A stretch of 64,000 nt of DNA from Pseudarthrobacter sp. NS4 (lineage in GTDB: Bacteria > Actinomycetota > Actinomycetes > Actinomycetales > Micrococcaceae). This document shows, piece after piece, positions 45,908 through 54,043 of this stretch. Both the position numbers and the translations under genes were made by a program. How positions within the stretch are numbered: position 1 is the stretch's first letter; every line of letters starts with the position of its first letter. The notes below the pieces were generated by a model, which worked only from the letters and a program-made list of their open reading frames with translations, was not told the DNA's origin and did no database searches. The stretch covers positions 3,100,001 to 3,164,000 of the forward strand of contig NZ_CP103288.1 of assembly GCF_024758005.1 (NCBI RefSeq), read 5' to 3'.

Positions 45908-45911
45908 AAAC

Positions 45912-45951
45912 TGTAGCGGTGGGGAGGCTCGATCTCCCGACCTCACGATTA
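45912..45951. repeat. Right 40-bp direct repeat within intact tRNA-Met
   Basis: Identical to 42442-42481. It covers the tRNA from the anticodon loop to the 3' end and is the putative attachment core of the island. Confidence 0.85.
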
Positions 45952-45987
45952 TGAGTCGTGCGCTCTAACCAACTGAGCTACACCGCC
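45914..45987 (-). tRNA. tRNA-Met (anticodon CAT)
   Basis: The minus strand begins GGCGGTGTAGCTCAGTTGGT; the acceptor GGCGGTG pairs with CACCGCT (one G-U). The anticodon stem CACGA/TCGTG encloses loop CTCATAA, giving CAT. The T stem GGGAG/CTCCC is perfect. 74 nt, no encoded CCA. It is most likely elongator Met; a lysidine-modified Ile tRNA cannot be excluded from the anticodon alone. It is the integration site of the island to its left. Confidence 0.93.
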
Positions 45988-46048
45988 ACGAATGAGAAAA
46001 ACCTGTGTCAAGCCGGTCAAAACCGCCTTGACACAGGCCCTCATTCAG

Positions 46049-46120
46049 AGCCCCCCACCGGAATCGATCCGGTGACCTCGTTCTTACCAAGAACGCGCTC
46101 TACCACTGAGCTAGGGGGGC
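46049..46120 (-). tRNA. tRNA-Thr (anticodon GGT)
   Basis: The minus strand starts GCCCCCCTAGCTCAGTGGTA and closes with GGGGGGC plus discriminator T. The anticodon stem GTTCT/AGAAC encloses the loop carrying GGT. The T-arm GATTCGATTCC-type loop reads as ATCGATTCC here. 72 nt. It is 61 bp upstream of tRNA-Met on the same strand. Confidence 0.95.
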
Positions 46121-46131
46121 AACGAGTAAAT

Positions 46132-46160
46132 ACTCTACCGGAAGATTTTCCCACCAACAA
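46132..46160 (-). promoter_or_regulatory. Candidate promoter of tRNA-Thr/tRNA-Met
   Basis: On the minus strand TTGTTG (46155-46160) and TAGAGT (46132-46137) are spaced 17 bases apart and end 11 bp before the tRNA-Thr 5' end, a typical sigma-70 layout for a tRNA promoter. Confidence 0.55.
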
Positions 46161-46411
46161 ATCGTCTCCCGGGCAGCCGGGAAGCGCCGCAACAGTTGCC
46201 CTTTTGGCAGTTGATGGCCCCGTTTTCCCCGCCGTTACAGGGAAGCCGAGCCTCCGGCCCGGTATAAGACCAGGCGCCGGTGACCGACCTGGATCCTCCC
46301 CGGGCGATAAATGTGGCGAGGTACACATTCTGTTCAGGGGCATTGCCGGGCCCGGCTGCTGCAGCCTGGAGCGGCAGGTCGCCGTCGGCCATTCATCCCG
46401 GCGGTTAAACG
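46161..46411. other. Gene-free gap between tRNA-Thr and the helicase terminator
   Basis: No coding frame with family similarity and no clear structure is seen. Confidence 0.5.
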
Positions 46412-46443
46412 CCGATGGGCCGGCTCGAAAGCCGGCCCATCGG
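46412..46443 (-). terminator. Intrinsic terminator after the DEAD-box helicase
   Basis: A perfect 14-bp stem (46412-46425 with 46430-46443) with a 4-base loop; TTT follows shortly on the minus strand. It lies 21 bp downstream of the helicase stop. Confidence 0.85.
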
Positions 46444-46464
46444 GGGTGTCAGACTAGCTGACGG

Positions 46465-48591
46465 TTACCATTTGCCCTTGCGGTTGAAATCGCGCTGGCC
46501 GCCTTCGTTGCCATGGCGGGGCTTGCGTGAGCCGTCGCCGTGGCCGCCGAAGCGGGAGTCGGTGGCCTGGCCGCGGCTGGCGCCGCTGTCAGCACCAAAG
46601 GAAGAACGCTCGCTGTAGGAACGGCCACCGCGGTCAGCGGAGGACCGCTCGCCGTCGGACTTGCGGAACTCCTTCTTGAACCCGCCGTTGCCCTTGAAAT
46701 TGCCCCCACGGTCGCCGCCGCGGTTGCCCTGGTAGGCGCCGCGTTCGCCGGAGGGCTTGCGTCCGTTGTCCAGCTCGAGGTGGATCAACTCGCCACCGAT
46801 CCGGGTACGGGACAGTGCACGCAGCTGCTCCGGGCTCAGGTCCGCCGGGAGCTCCACCAGGGAGTGGTCCGAGCGGATGTCGATGCCGCCGATCTGGGCG
46901 GAAGAGATGCCACCCTCGTTGGCGATGGCACCCACGATGGAGCCCGGCATGACGCGCTGGCGGCGTCCGACGGCGATCCTGTACGTCGCGTTGCCCTCGG
47001 TGAGCGTGCGGGTGGGTCCGCGGGAGCCGAAGCCGTCCTTAGCGCGTTCGCGCTTCTGGAACTCGGGAGCTGCGGCGAGCTCCTTGACCAGCAGCGGCTG
47101 TCCACCCTGGGCCATGACGGCAAGGGCGGCAGCGATCTCTGAAGCCGGAACGTTGTGCTCTTCCTCGTAGGAGGCGATGAGGTCGCGGAACGCGGCCACA
47201 TCTTCGGAGGCGAGGGTCTCCGTGATGCGCTCGGCGAACTTGCCCAGGCGCAGCGTGTTCACGGTCTCAGCCGTGGGCAGGTGCATCTGCTCGACCGGCT
47301 GGCGGGTGGCCTTCTCGATGGAACGCAGCAGGTACTTCTCGCGCGGCGTCATGAAGAGGATCGCGTCGCCGGAACGGCCTGCACGGCCCGTGCGGCCGAT
47401 GCGGTGGACGTAGGACTCGGTGTCGTGCGGAATGTCGTAGTTGATGACGTGGCTGATGCGCTCCACGTCAAGTCCACGGGCTGCGACGTCGGTGGCCACG
47501 AGGATGTCGATGCGGCCTTCCTTCAGGGCTTCCACAGTGCGTTCACGCTGCTGCTGCGGGATGTCACCGTTAATGGCGGCGGCCTGGAAACCGCGGGACT
47601 TCAGCTTGTCAGCCAGGTCCTCGGTGGCCATCTTGGTGCGCACGAAGGCGATGACGCCGTCGAACTCTTCCACCTCGAGGATGCGGGTCATGGCATCGAG
47701 CTTGTGCGGGCCCATGACCTGCAGGTACCGCTGGCGGGTGTTGGCGCCGGTGGTGGTCTTGGACTTGACGGAGATCTCGGCCGGGTTGTTCAGGTACTGC
47801 TTGGACATGCGGCGGATCTGGCTCGGCATGGTGGCGGAGAACAGCGCAACCTGGCGGTCCGAAGGCGTCTGCTGGAAGATCTGCTCCACGTCTTCGGCGA
47901 AGCCCATGCGCAGCATCTCGTCAGCCTCGTCCAGCACCAGGTACTGGAGCTCGGACAGGTCCAGGGAACCCTTGGAGATGTGGTCAATCACACGGCCGGG
48001 GGTACCGACAACCACCTGGGCACCGCGGCGCAGGCCTGCGAGCTGGGGGCCATAGGCGGAGCCGCCGTAGACGGGGAGGACGGTGAAGTCGTCGATGTGC
48101 TTGGCGTAGGAGGTGAAGGCCTCGGCAACCTGGAGCGCGAGCTCGCGGGTGGGGGCCAGGACCAGTGCCTGCGTCTTGCGGGAGGGGCCGTTGAGGTCGT
48201 GAAGCTCGGCCAGGCGGGACAGTGCCGGTACTGCGAATGCTGCAGTCTTACCGGTGCCGGTCTGGGCGAGGCCCACGACGTCGCGGCCTTCAAGCAGCAG
48301 CGGGATGGTTGCTGCCTGGATGGGGGACGGCTTCTCGTAGCCGACGTCCTGCAGGGCGGCGAGGACGCGGCCGTCAATGCCGAGATCGGCGAACTTGATG
48401 CCTTCTTCTTCGGATTCCTCGGCCTTGGCTGCGGGAGCGGAAGCCTCTGCGGCGGGAGCGGAAGCCTCTGCTGCAGGTGCAGCCGGCTCAGCTGCTGCCG
48501 GGACGAGGGCCTCGGCGAATTCGACGGCGGCGGTCTGCGCGTCGTTAACGGTGTTCTGGGTTTCGACGGAGTCGTTCTGATTTTCGGGCAT
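46465..48591 (-). CDS. deaD: DEAD-box ATP-dependent RNA helicase (DeaD/CsdA type)
   Basis: 708 residues from ATG 48591 (MPENQNDSVE), which has GAGGA about ten bases upstream; ATG 48612 would add seven residues without a ribosome site. An Ala/Glu-rich N-terminal tail precedes the helicase core: Q motif FADLGIDGRVLAAL, AQTGTGKTAAFAVPAL (I), VLDEADEML (II), SATMP (III), HRIGRTGRAG (VI). A DbpA-like RNA-binding domain (YRIAVGRRQRVMPGSIVGAI) and a Gly/Arg/Ser-rich tail follow. These proteins unwind rRNA and mRNA in ribosome assembly and in the cold. A long gene-free leader precedes it. Confidence 0.95.
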   Translation of the reverse strand: MPENQNDSVETQNTVNDAQTAAVEFAEALVPAAAEPAAPAAEASAPAAEASAPAAKAEESEEEGIKFADLGIDGRVLAALQDVGYEKPSPIQAATIPLLLEGRDVVGLAQTGTGKTAAFAVPALSRLAELHDLNGPSRKTQALVLAPTRELALQVAEAFTSYAKHIDDFTVLPVYGGSAYGPQLAGLRRGAQVVVGTPGRVIDHISKGSLDLSELQYLVLDEADEMLRMGFAEDVEQIFQQTPSDRQVALFSATMPSQIRRMSKQYLNNPAEISVKSKTTTGANTRQRYLQVMGPHKLDAMTRILEVEEFDGVIAFVRTKMATEDLADKLKSRGFQAAAINGDIPQQQRERTVEALKEGRIDILVATDVAARGLDVERISHVINYDIPHDTESYVHRIGRTGRAGRSGDAILFMTPREKYLLRSIEKATRQPVEQMHLPTAETVNTLRLGKFAERITETLASEDVAAFRDLIASYEEEHNVPASEIAAALAVMAQGGQPLLVKELAAAPEFQKRERAKDGFGSRGPTRTLTEGNATYRIAVGRRQRVMPGSIVGAIANEGGISSAQIGGIDIRSDHSLVELPADLSPEQLRALSRTRIGGELIHLELDNGRKPSGERGAYQGNRGGDRGGNFKGNGGFKKEFRKSDGERSSADRGGRSYSERSSFGADSGASRGQATDSRFGGHGDGSRKPRHGNEGGQRDFNRKGKW

Positions 48592-48998
48592 AGGAGAATA
48601 TTCCTCATCCATAGGGGGCCAGGCGGCACAACCCGAGGTGAGCGGAGCCGCAGTACGTTGTGCCGTGGACGCCGGGCAAACATTGACCGGCCGGTCACAG
48701 AAGTCCGGCGCTTTCGCAATCCCGTGGCAGGACTTCGCGCTGCATCTCTTGGCTGCTATCCCAGCAGTCTGTACAGCGTTTTCTTTAGCCGGCTCTCCCT
48801 ATGAAAATGCCCACATCACAGTTGCGGGCCCCAACACTTGCCAGTCCTGCCTCAAAAATTGGGCAGGAATAAGGGATTTCCGGAGTGGGGGATGTTTCAA
48901 GTGTAAGGCACGGTGGGCGCCCACCGGAAATCAGGCGCCCAACAGCGGTGGTGAGCTTGGGCACACTGCCTGCCTCCGCCGTCGTACGTCCCTGCCGG
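48592..48998. other. 407-bp gene-free region upstream of the helicase
   Basis: No credible gene is present. It contains a perfect 14-bp palindrome TGACCGGCCGGTCA (48684-48697) about 95 bp upstream of the helicase start. A long 5' untranslated leader is common for cold-inducible deaD-type genes, so this may be the regulatory leader; no known riboswitch is recognised. Confidence 0.55.
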
Positions 48999-49655
48999 CT
49001 AGCCGCGGAGCCGCCGCTGCAGTGCCTCGAACTTCCTGGTGAACTCCGGCTGCTGGAGGCGGATCTCACCCCCGGCATGGGCGTCTTTCAGCGCTTCCAT
49101 GGACTCCACGTCAGGCTCCCTGAACCACCGGCCGACGGTGACGCCGTGCCGGGGAACATACGTCCGGTGAATATGGTCCCCTGCCCGGATTGTGCCAACC
49201 CGGATCACCCGAAGGTAGGCACCAACCCTGCCCTCGTCCGTGAACCGCTTAACGAACCTGGGCTCCCCCAGCCGCCTTTGGAATGTGGCGCACGGGGTCC
49301 GGGGAGATGTGACTTCCAGTTCAAGGTCGAGCCCAATCTTCCAACGCTCGCCGATCACGGCATGGGTGGCCTCGACCCCGGCCACCCGGAGGTTCTCGCC
49401 GAAGACGCCTGGCGGCATCTCACGCTGCAGTTCACCTGCCCAGTAGTCCGCGTCCGCCTGGGAGTAGGCGTAGATCGCCTGGTCCGGACCGCCGTGGTGG
49501 ACCCGGTTCGCCTGGATGTCGCCCTGCAATCCCAGCTTGTGCACTATGACAGGACCCTCCGCGGGGCGCTTGTCGATCGCCGTCACGCCCACGCTCGAGG
49601 CATCCGGCAGAAGCTGGTGGACACGGCAGACAGCAATCAGGGACGCGGTTTCCAT
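48999..49655 (-). CDS. MOSC-domain protein
   Basis: 218 residues from ATG 49655 (METASLIAVCRVHQL); longer upstream frames lack family similarity. MOSC beta-barrels bind a sulfur/molybdenum centre, as in molybdenum cofactor sulfurases and YiiM. GDIQANRVHHGGPDQAIYAY, VFGENLRVAGVEA and TSPRTPCATFQRRLG (with the conserved Cys) are the YiiM-like signatures. It may detoxify N-hydroxylated compounds (inference from family). Confidence 0.9.
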   Translation of the reverse strand: METASLIAVCRVHQLLPDASSVGVTAIDKRPAEGPVIVHKLGLQGDIQANRVHHGGPDQAIYAYSQADADYWAGELQREMPPGVFGENLRVAGVEATHAVIGERWKIGLDLELEVTSPRTPCATFQRRLGEPRFVKRFTDEGRVGAYLRVIRVGTIRAGDHIHRTYVPRHGVTVGRWFREPDVESMEALKDAHAGGEIRLQQPEFTRKFEALQRRLRG

Positions 49656-49814
49656 GGCTCCAGTGTAGGGTCCGGGACCGGCTGCCGAACGGATGGGCAG
49701 TTCTTCCCGCCCCCACACTCGCAGGGGGCACCGGCAGGGACTACGCTGATTTGAGGATTGCAATTGGGGGTGCAGCGCTGTGCCCAATTCACGTGGACAA
49801 TTGAGGGGGACGCC

Positions 49815-50411
49815 GTGGACCCGAACAAAAAGGATCCAAGCGATCCGGACCGCGCGCCGGCCGGCGGTGACCCCCAGCGCCCCACGGACGGCAGCAGCAG
49901 TCCGAAGCCTCCCCCATGGCAAGTACCCAAACCGGAACTCCGCCCGGAGCTGCTCAACGGGCCCGTCACCCCGGTGGACCCGTTTGCCAGGGACCGGGAA
50001 AAGCAGCTTGACGAGGCCGCGGCCCGGAAGAAGCGCTCCCAGCGGCGCACCGTCGTGGTGGGACTGGGCGTGACCGCGCTCCTCGCCGGCACCATCACCG
50101 CAGTGGTTGGCAGCAACCAGGACGAACCCGAGTACGCGCAGGTGTGCTTCAACGACGAAACCGGTGAGCGCGTCGAAGACACCAACTGCAACAGTTCCGC
50201 GGGCAGGGGCGGCGGGCTCTACGCCTGGTACTTCTTCTCCCGCGGAGCCTTTGTCCCGGCCGTAGGACAGAACAGGTCAACGGCTCCGAACTACACCCGG
50301 ACCGTCCCCAGCGGCGCGAAAGCCTCCACCGGCTACAGCACCAAAGGCGGCACCGTCAGCCGGGGCGGCTTTGGCACCAGCGGTGGCGGCGGCAAGGTCT
50401 CGGGGGGCTGA
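49815..50411 (+). CDS. DUF1190/YgiB-like membrane-anchored protein
   Basis: 198 residues from GTG 49815 (GAGGGGGA just upstream). A Pro/Asp-rich cytosolic N-terminus, one transmembrane helix (VVVGLGVTALLAGTITAVVG), then an extracytoplasmic part with QVCFNDETGERVEDTNCNSS (two Cys), AWYFFSRG and a Gly/Ser-rich end with SRGGFGTSGGGG. This layout matches YgiB/YjfM. It ends two bases before the GspS-like gene, repeating the ygiB-ygiC and yjfM-yjfC pairing. Function unknown. Confidence 0.75.
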   Translation: MDPNKKDPSDPDRAPAGGDPQRPTDGSSSPKPPPWQVPKPELRPELLNGPVTPVDPFARDREKQLDEAAARKKRSQRRTVVVGLGVTALLAGTITAVVGSNQDEPEYAQVCFNDETGERVEDTNCNSSAGRGGGLYAWYFFSRGAFVPAVGQNRSTAPNYTRTVPSGAKASTGYSTKGGTVSRGGFGTSGGGGKVSGG

Positions 50412-50413
50412 GC

Positions 50414-51625
50414 GTGAAGCGGTTGCTGTCTGAACCCCGGCCCGGCTGGAAGCAAAAAATCGAAGAACAGGGCCTGGTCTTCTCCACCACCACCATGGAC
50501 GATGGCCGGAAAATCGAATACTGGAACGAATCCGCCTACTACGAGTTCACCCTGGACGAGGTGGAAACGCTCGAGGAAACCGCCGAAGAGATGCACCGCA
50601 TGTGCTTGGAGGCGGCAAAGTTCCTCGCCACCGGAGCCATGGGCACCATCGGCATCGGACCGCAGGCACTGGAACTTGCGGCTGAATCCCTGCAGGCCGG
50701 CGACGTGGATGTCTACGGCCGGTTCGACTTCATCTACGACGGGCAGGGCGGCCCGGCGAAAATGCTCGAATATAACGCAGACACTCCCACCGGGCTGATT
50801 GAGGCCGCCGTGGCGCAGTGGTTCTGGCTGCAGGACGTCTTTCCCGGGAAAGACCAGTGGAACGGCATTCACGAAGCGCTGATCCGCCAGTGGAAGAAGA
50901 TGCAGTACCGCACGGGCATGAGCACCCTCCATGTTGCGCACTCGGAGGTTGAGGAATCCGGTGAGGACTGGATGACCGCCGCCTACATGCGGGACGTCGC
51001 GAGCCAGGCCGGCTGGACCACCATCGGCATCAACATGTCCGACATCGGCTGGGACCCCAACCTCAACCGCTTCGTGGACTTGGACAACTTCATGATCAGC
51101 ACCATCTTCAAGCTCTACCCGTGGGAGCTGATGATGAAGGAGCCGTTCGGGCCCCGGCTGCTGGAACGTGCGCACAACCCCCGCTGGGTGGAGCCTGCAT
51201 GGAAGATGCTGCTCTCCAACAAAGCCCTCCTCGCCGCCCTCTGGCACCTGTACCCGGAGCACCCGAACCTGCTTCCGGCCTACCTCAATGAACCGGGGCC
51301 GCTGAAGGAATGGGTGGCCAAGCCGCTGCACGGCCGCGAAGGCGACAACATCAGGATCCACGCCCAGGGCATCAGCCTGGAGCAGCCGGGCGGGTACGGC
51401 CGCGAGGGCTGGTGCTACCAGCAGTACCACCCGCTGCCGGACTTCGACGGCAACCATCCCGTGCTGGGCCTGTGGGTGGTGGACGGGGAATCCGTCGGCT
51501 GCGGAATCCGCGAATCGGACGGCCCCGTCACGGACTACTTCTGCCGCTTCGTGCCCAACACCATCGACGCGCCGGCGCCGCTTTCGGCCGCGGCCTCCTC
51601 CAGCAAAGCAGGTATCGCACTATGA
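50414..51625 (+). CDS. Glutathionylspermidine synthase-like ATP-grasp protein (YgiC/YjfC type)
   Basis: 403 residues, GTG start. ATP-grasp fold of the GSP_synth family, shorter than E. coli Gss because it lacks the amidase domain. MLEYNADTPTGLIEAAVAQW, FVDLDNFMISTIFKLYPWEL, MLLSNKALLAALWHLYPEHP and REGWCYQQYHPLPDF are the characteristic segments. The family joins a carboxyl to an amine, but YgiC/YjfC substrates are unknown; glutathione is not expected in an actinobacterium. It lies between a YgiB-like gene and an amine/amino-acid permease. Confidence 0.88.
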   Translation: MKRLLSEPRPGWKQKIEEQGLVFSTTTMDDGRKIEYWNESAYYEFTLDEVETLEETAEEMHRMCLEAAKFLATGAMGTIGIGPQALELAAESLQAGDVDVYGRFDFIYDGQGGPAKMLEYNADTPTGLIEAAVAQWFWLQDVFPGKDQWNGIHEALIRQWKKMQYRTGMSTLHVAHSEVEESGEDWMTAAYMRDVASQAGWTTIGINMSDIGWDPNLNRFVDLDNFMISTIFKLYPWELMMKEPFGPRLLERAHNPRWVEPAWKMLLSNKALLAALWHLYPEHPNLLPAYLNEPGPLKEWVAKPLHGREGDNIRIHAQGISLEQPGGYGREGWCYQQYHPLPDFDGNHPVLGLWVVDGESVGCGIRESDGPVTDYFCRFVPNTIDAPAPLSAAASSSKAGIAL

Positions 51626-51638
51626 ATCCGGTGACAGC

Positions 51639-53168
51639 ATGAGCACAGACATTACGACGGCGGGAGGCGCGGGCGGAGGGCCCGGCACCCCGGTTCCGGC
51701 CAAGGGGCTGCGCGCCGGAATCCTGGACCTTGGCGATTCCGTCATGCTGGGCCTGGCGTCCACGGCGCCGGTGTACTCGCTGGCGGCCACGCTGGGCCTC
51801 ATCGTGGCGGTGAACGGAAACTACACTCCGGTGATCCTGCTCATCGGGTTTATCCCGGTCCTCTTCATCGCCTACGCCTTCCGCGAGCTGAACAGCGCCA
51901 TCCCGGACTGCGGCACCACGTTCACGTGGTCCCGCCGCGCCTTCGGACCCTGGGCCGGCTGGCTTGGAGGCTGGGGTCTTGCGCTCGCCGGCGTCGTGGT
52001 CCTGGCCAACCTCGCGCAGGTGGCCGGCCAGTACCTGTGGCTTCTGGTAGGTGACGGTTCGCTGGCCGGCAACAAGGTGCTGGTCACCGTCACGGGCGTG
52101 CTGTTCATCGCCGTGATGACGCTGGTCAACTACCGGGGCATCCGGCTGGGTGAACACGTCCAGCGGGTGCTGACCTATGTGCAGTACATTGCCCTGGGCA
52201 TCTTCGCGCTGGCCATTGTGGTCCGCATTGTCGGCGGGCCGCCGGAGGGCCAGGCGTTCAGCTTCGAATGGTTCAACCCGGTTGGTGCCTTCGCCGATCC
52301 CGGGGCGGTGGTGCACGGTGCGCTTCTCGCCCTGTTCATCTACTGGGGCTGGGATACCTGTTTGGCCGTGAACGAGGAAACCGAGAACCCCTCCACCACG
52401 CCGGGCCGCGGTGCGGTCATCTCGGCCTTCGTCCTGGTGGCCATCTACGTGTCAATGTCCCTGCTGGTGATGATGTACGCCACCGTGGGCAGCGAGGGCA
52501 TCGGCCTGGGCAATGAAGCCAACCAGGACGACGTGTTCGTGGCCATGAAGGACGTGGTGCTGGGGCCGTGGGGCTGGCTGATCGTCGTCGCAGTCCTGGC
52601 CTCGGTGCTGTCCTCCACCCAGACCACCATCCTGCCCACCGCCCGCGGAACCCTCTCGATGGGCGTCCACGGTGCCCTGCCCGCCAGGTTCGGCAGGGTC
52701 CATCCGCGGAACCAGACCCCGGGCTTCTCCACCCAGGTGATGGGAGCGGCTGCCACCGCCTATTACGTGGCCATGAGCTTCCTCAGCGAAAACCTGCTCT
52801 CGGACTCCATCAGCTCCATCAGCCTGTTCATCGCCTTCTACTACGCCCTCACCGGGTTCGCCTGCTTCTGGTACTTCCGCGGCACCCTGCGCGAATCGGC
52901 CCGGAACCTGTGGTTCCGCGGCATCCTGCCACTGGTTGGTGCCCTGCTACTGACCGCTGCGTTCTTCATTTCAGCCGTCCAGATGTGGGACCCGGCCTAC
53001 GGCGACACCGAGATTTTCGGCGTCGGCGGGGCATTCATCAGCGGCGTGGTGCTGCTGGCCCTGGGCGTCGTCCTGGCCGGTGTCTGCCGCTTCCTGCCCT
53101 CCACCCGCGGCTATTTCACCGGCAACGCCACCGTCACCGCGAAGAGCACCAGCCCCCTCCCCAAGTAG
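51639..53168 (+). CDS. APC-family amino acid/polyamine permease
   Basis: 509 residues, about 12 helices. LGDSVMLGLASTAPVYSLAA (helix 1), FRELNSAIPDCGTTFTWSRR (helix 2 loop) and FIYWGWDTCLAVNEETENPS (helix 6) are typical of the APC superfamily. It starts 13 bp after the GspS-like gene, so the operon may import the amine used by that ligase (inference). The stop codon TAG (53166-53168) overlaps the first bases of a palindromic repeat, and its last 35 bases overlap the convergent SDR. Confidence 0.9.
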   Translation: MSTDITTAGGAGGGPGTPVPAKGLRAGILDLGDSVMLGLASTAPVYSLAATLGLIVAVNGNYTPVILLIGFIPVLFIAYAFRELNSAIPDCGTTFTWSRRAFGPWAGWLGGWGLALAGVVVLANLAQVAGQYLWLLVGDGSLAGNKVLVTVTGVLFIAVMTLVNYRGIRLGEHVQRVLTYVQYIALGIFALAIVVRIVGGPPEGQAFSFEWFNPVGAFADPGAVVHGALLALFIYWGWDTCLAVNEETENPSTTPGRGAVISAFVLVAIYVSMSLLVMMYATVGSEGIGLGNEANQDDVFVAMKDVVLGPWGWLIVVAVLASVLSSTQTTILPTARGTLSMGVHGALPARFGRVHPRNQTPGFSTQVMGAAATAYYVAMSFLSENLLSDSISSISLFIAFYYALTGFACFWYFRGTLRESARNLWFRGILPLVGALLLTAAFFISAVQMWDPAYGDTEIFGVGGAFISGVVLLALGVVLAGVCRFLPSTRGYFTGNATVTAKSTSPLPK

Positions 53169-54024
53169 GTAGCAGCACATGTCGTTTTGAGGCCTGAAAA
53201 CGACATCTGCTGCGACCTGGTTGGGATGGGGAGGCGGAAGGTGCGCCGGGCACGCAGGCGGAGAAGCCGCCGTCGGCTTTGATCAGCTGCCCCGAGACCC
53301 AGCGGCCTCCGGGCGAGAGCAGGAATGCCACTGCAGCGGCGACGTCGGCAGGGGTGCCCAGCCGGCCGGTCGGCTGGCGTTCAACCAGGGCGTCCCTGAT
53401 CTCCCCGCTCATCCAGCCCGTGTCCACCGGTCCGGGGTTGAGGACGTTGGCGGAAATTCCCTGCGGTCCCAGCTCGCGTGCGGCCGCGATGACGATCCTG
53501 TCCAGCGCACCCTTGGAGGCCCCGTAGGGAAGGTTGAAGGCAGTGTGGTCGCTGGTCAGCGCGACGATTGCGCCGCCGTCGTCCGTTGCCTGCCGCGCGA
53601 ACGCGGCAATCAGCTGCCAGCTGGCGCGGGTGTTGACCGCGAAATGCCGCTCAAAGGATTCGAGGGTGGTGTCCAGGACCCCCGAGTCGACGGACTCGGC
53701 GTGGCTGAGCACCATCCCGTGCAACGGGCCGGCGACGTTCACGGCCTCGGCCACCAGCCGGTCCGGAACTGCGGGGTCCTGCAGGTCGGCCGAGAGGACA
53801 TGGACCCGGGCACCAATGGCTTCGAGCTCGGCCGTCAGGCGGACCACGTCCTCCGGTTCACTCCCCCACGGCATCCGGTCGTCGTAGTCCTGCCAATAGG
53901 ACAGGACCAGGTCCCAGCCGTCAGCAGCGAGCTGGCGGGCAATGCCGGCGCCGATGCCGGCCAGCCTTCCAGCACCTGTGATGAGGGCAGTGTTGCGTAC
54001 GGCCACTTGCGAAGGGGACTCCAT
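53134..54024 (-). CDS. Short-chain dehydrogenase/reductase with repeat-encoded C-terminal tail
   Basis: 296 residues from ATG 54024 (MESPSQVAVR). The cofactor loop TGAGRLAGIGAGIAR, catalytic S158, and Y167-x3-K171 in YGASK are intact; the core ends at GQLIKADGGFSA near residue 256. The last 40 residues are extra, and residues about 270-286 (GRSRCRFQASKRHVLLP) are translated from the palindromic repeat at 53167-53218. The frame then runs 35 bp into the convergent permease gene. The insertion seems to have removed the native stop. The substrate is unknown. Confidence 0.87.
   Translation of the reverse strand: MESPSQVAVRNTALITGAGRLAGIGAGIARQLAADGWDLVLSYWQDYDDRMPWGSEPEDVVRLTAELEAIGARVHVLSADLQDPAVPDRLVAEAVNVAGPLHGMVLSHAESVDSGVLDTTLESFERHFAVNTRASWQLIAAFARQATDDGGAIVALTSDHTAFNLPYGASKGALDRIVIAAARELGPQGISANVLNPGPVDTGWMSGEIRDALVERQPTGRLGTPADVAAAVAFLLSPGGRWVSGQLIKADGGFSACVPGAPSASPSQPGRSRCRFQASKRHVLLPTWGGGWCSSR
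53167..53218. repeat. Palindromic repeat, copy 2 (diverged)
   Basis: Arms 53167-53191 and 53194-53218 match copy 1 at 30567-30618 at most positions, including GTCGTTTTGAG. The arms differ from each other at three positions. It lies exactly at the permease stop codon and within the SDR coding sequence. Confidence 0.9.
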
Positions 54025-54043
54025 GGCACCAGCGTAGTAGCGC

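Larger units (their letters stand above)
42442..45951. mobile_element. Decayed genomic island integrated in tRNA-Met
   Basis: About 3.5 kb bounded by perfect 40-bp direct repeats derived from tRNA-Met; the tRNA is rebuilt intact at the right end. Cargo is an ISL3 transposase remnant, an 8-bp microsatellite, one secreted-protein gene, a P-loop gene fragment and one small ORF. No integrase is present, so it is immobile unless helped in trans. IS256 and the IS3 remnant lie just outside the left repeat. Confidence 0.65.

Noticed and set aside
47155..48804. Plus-strand ORF of 549 codons opposite the helicase
   Set aside because: Antisense to the DEAD-box core with all its motifs; no family features in its own frame.
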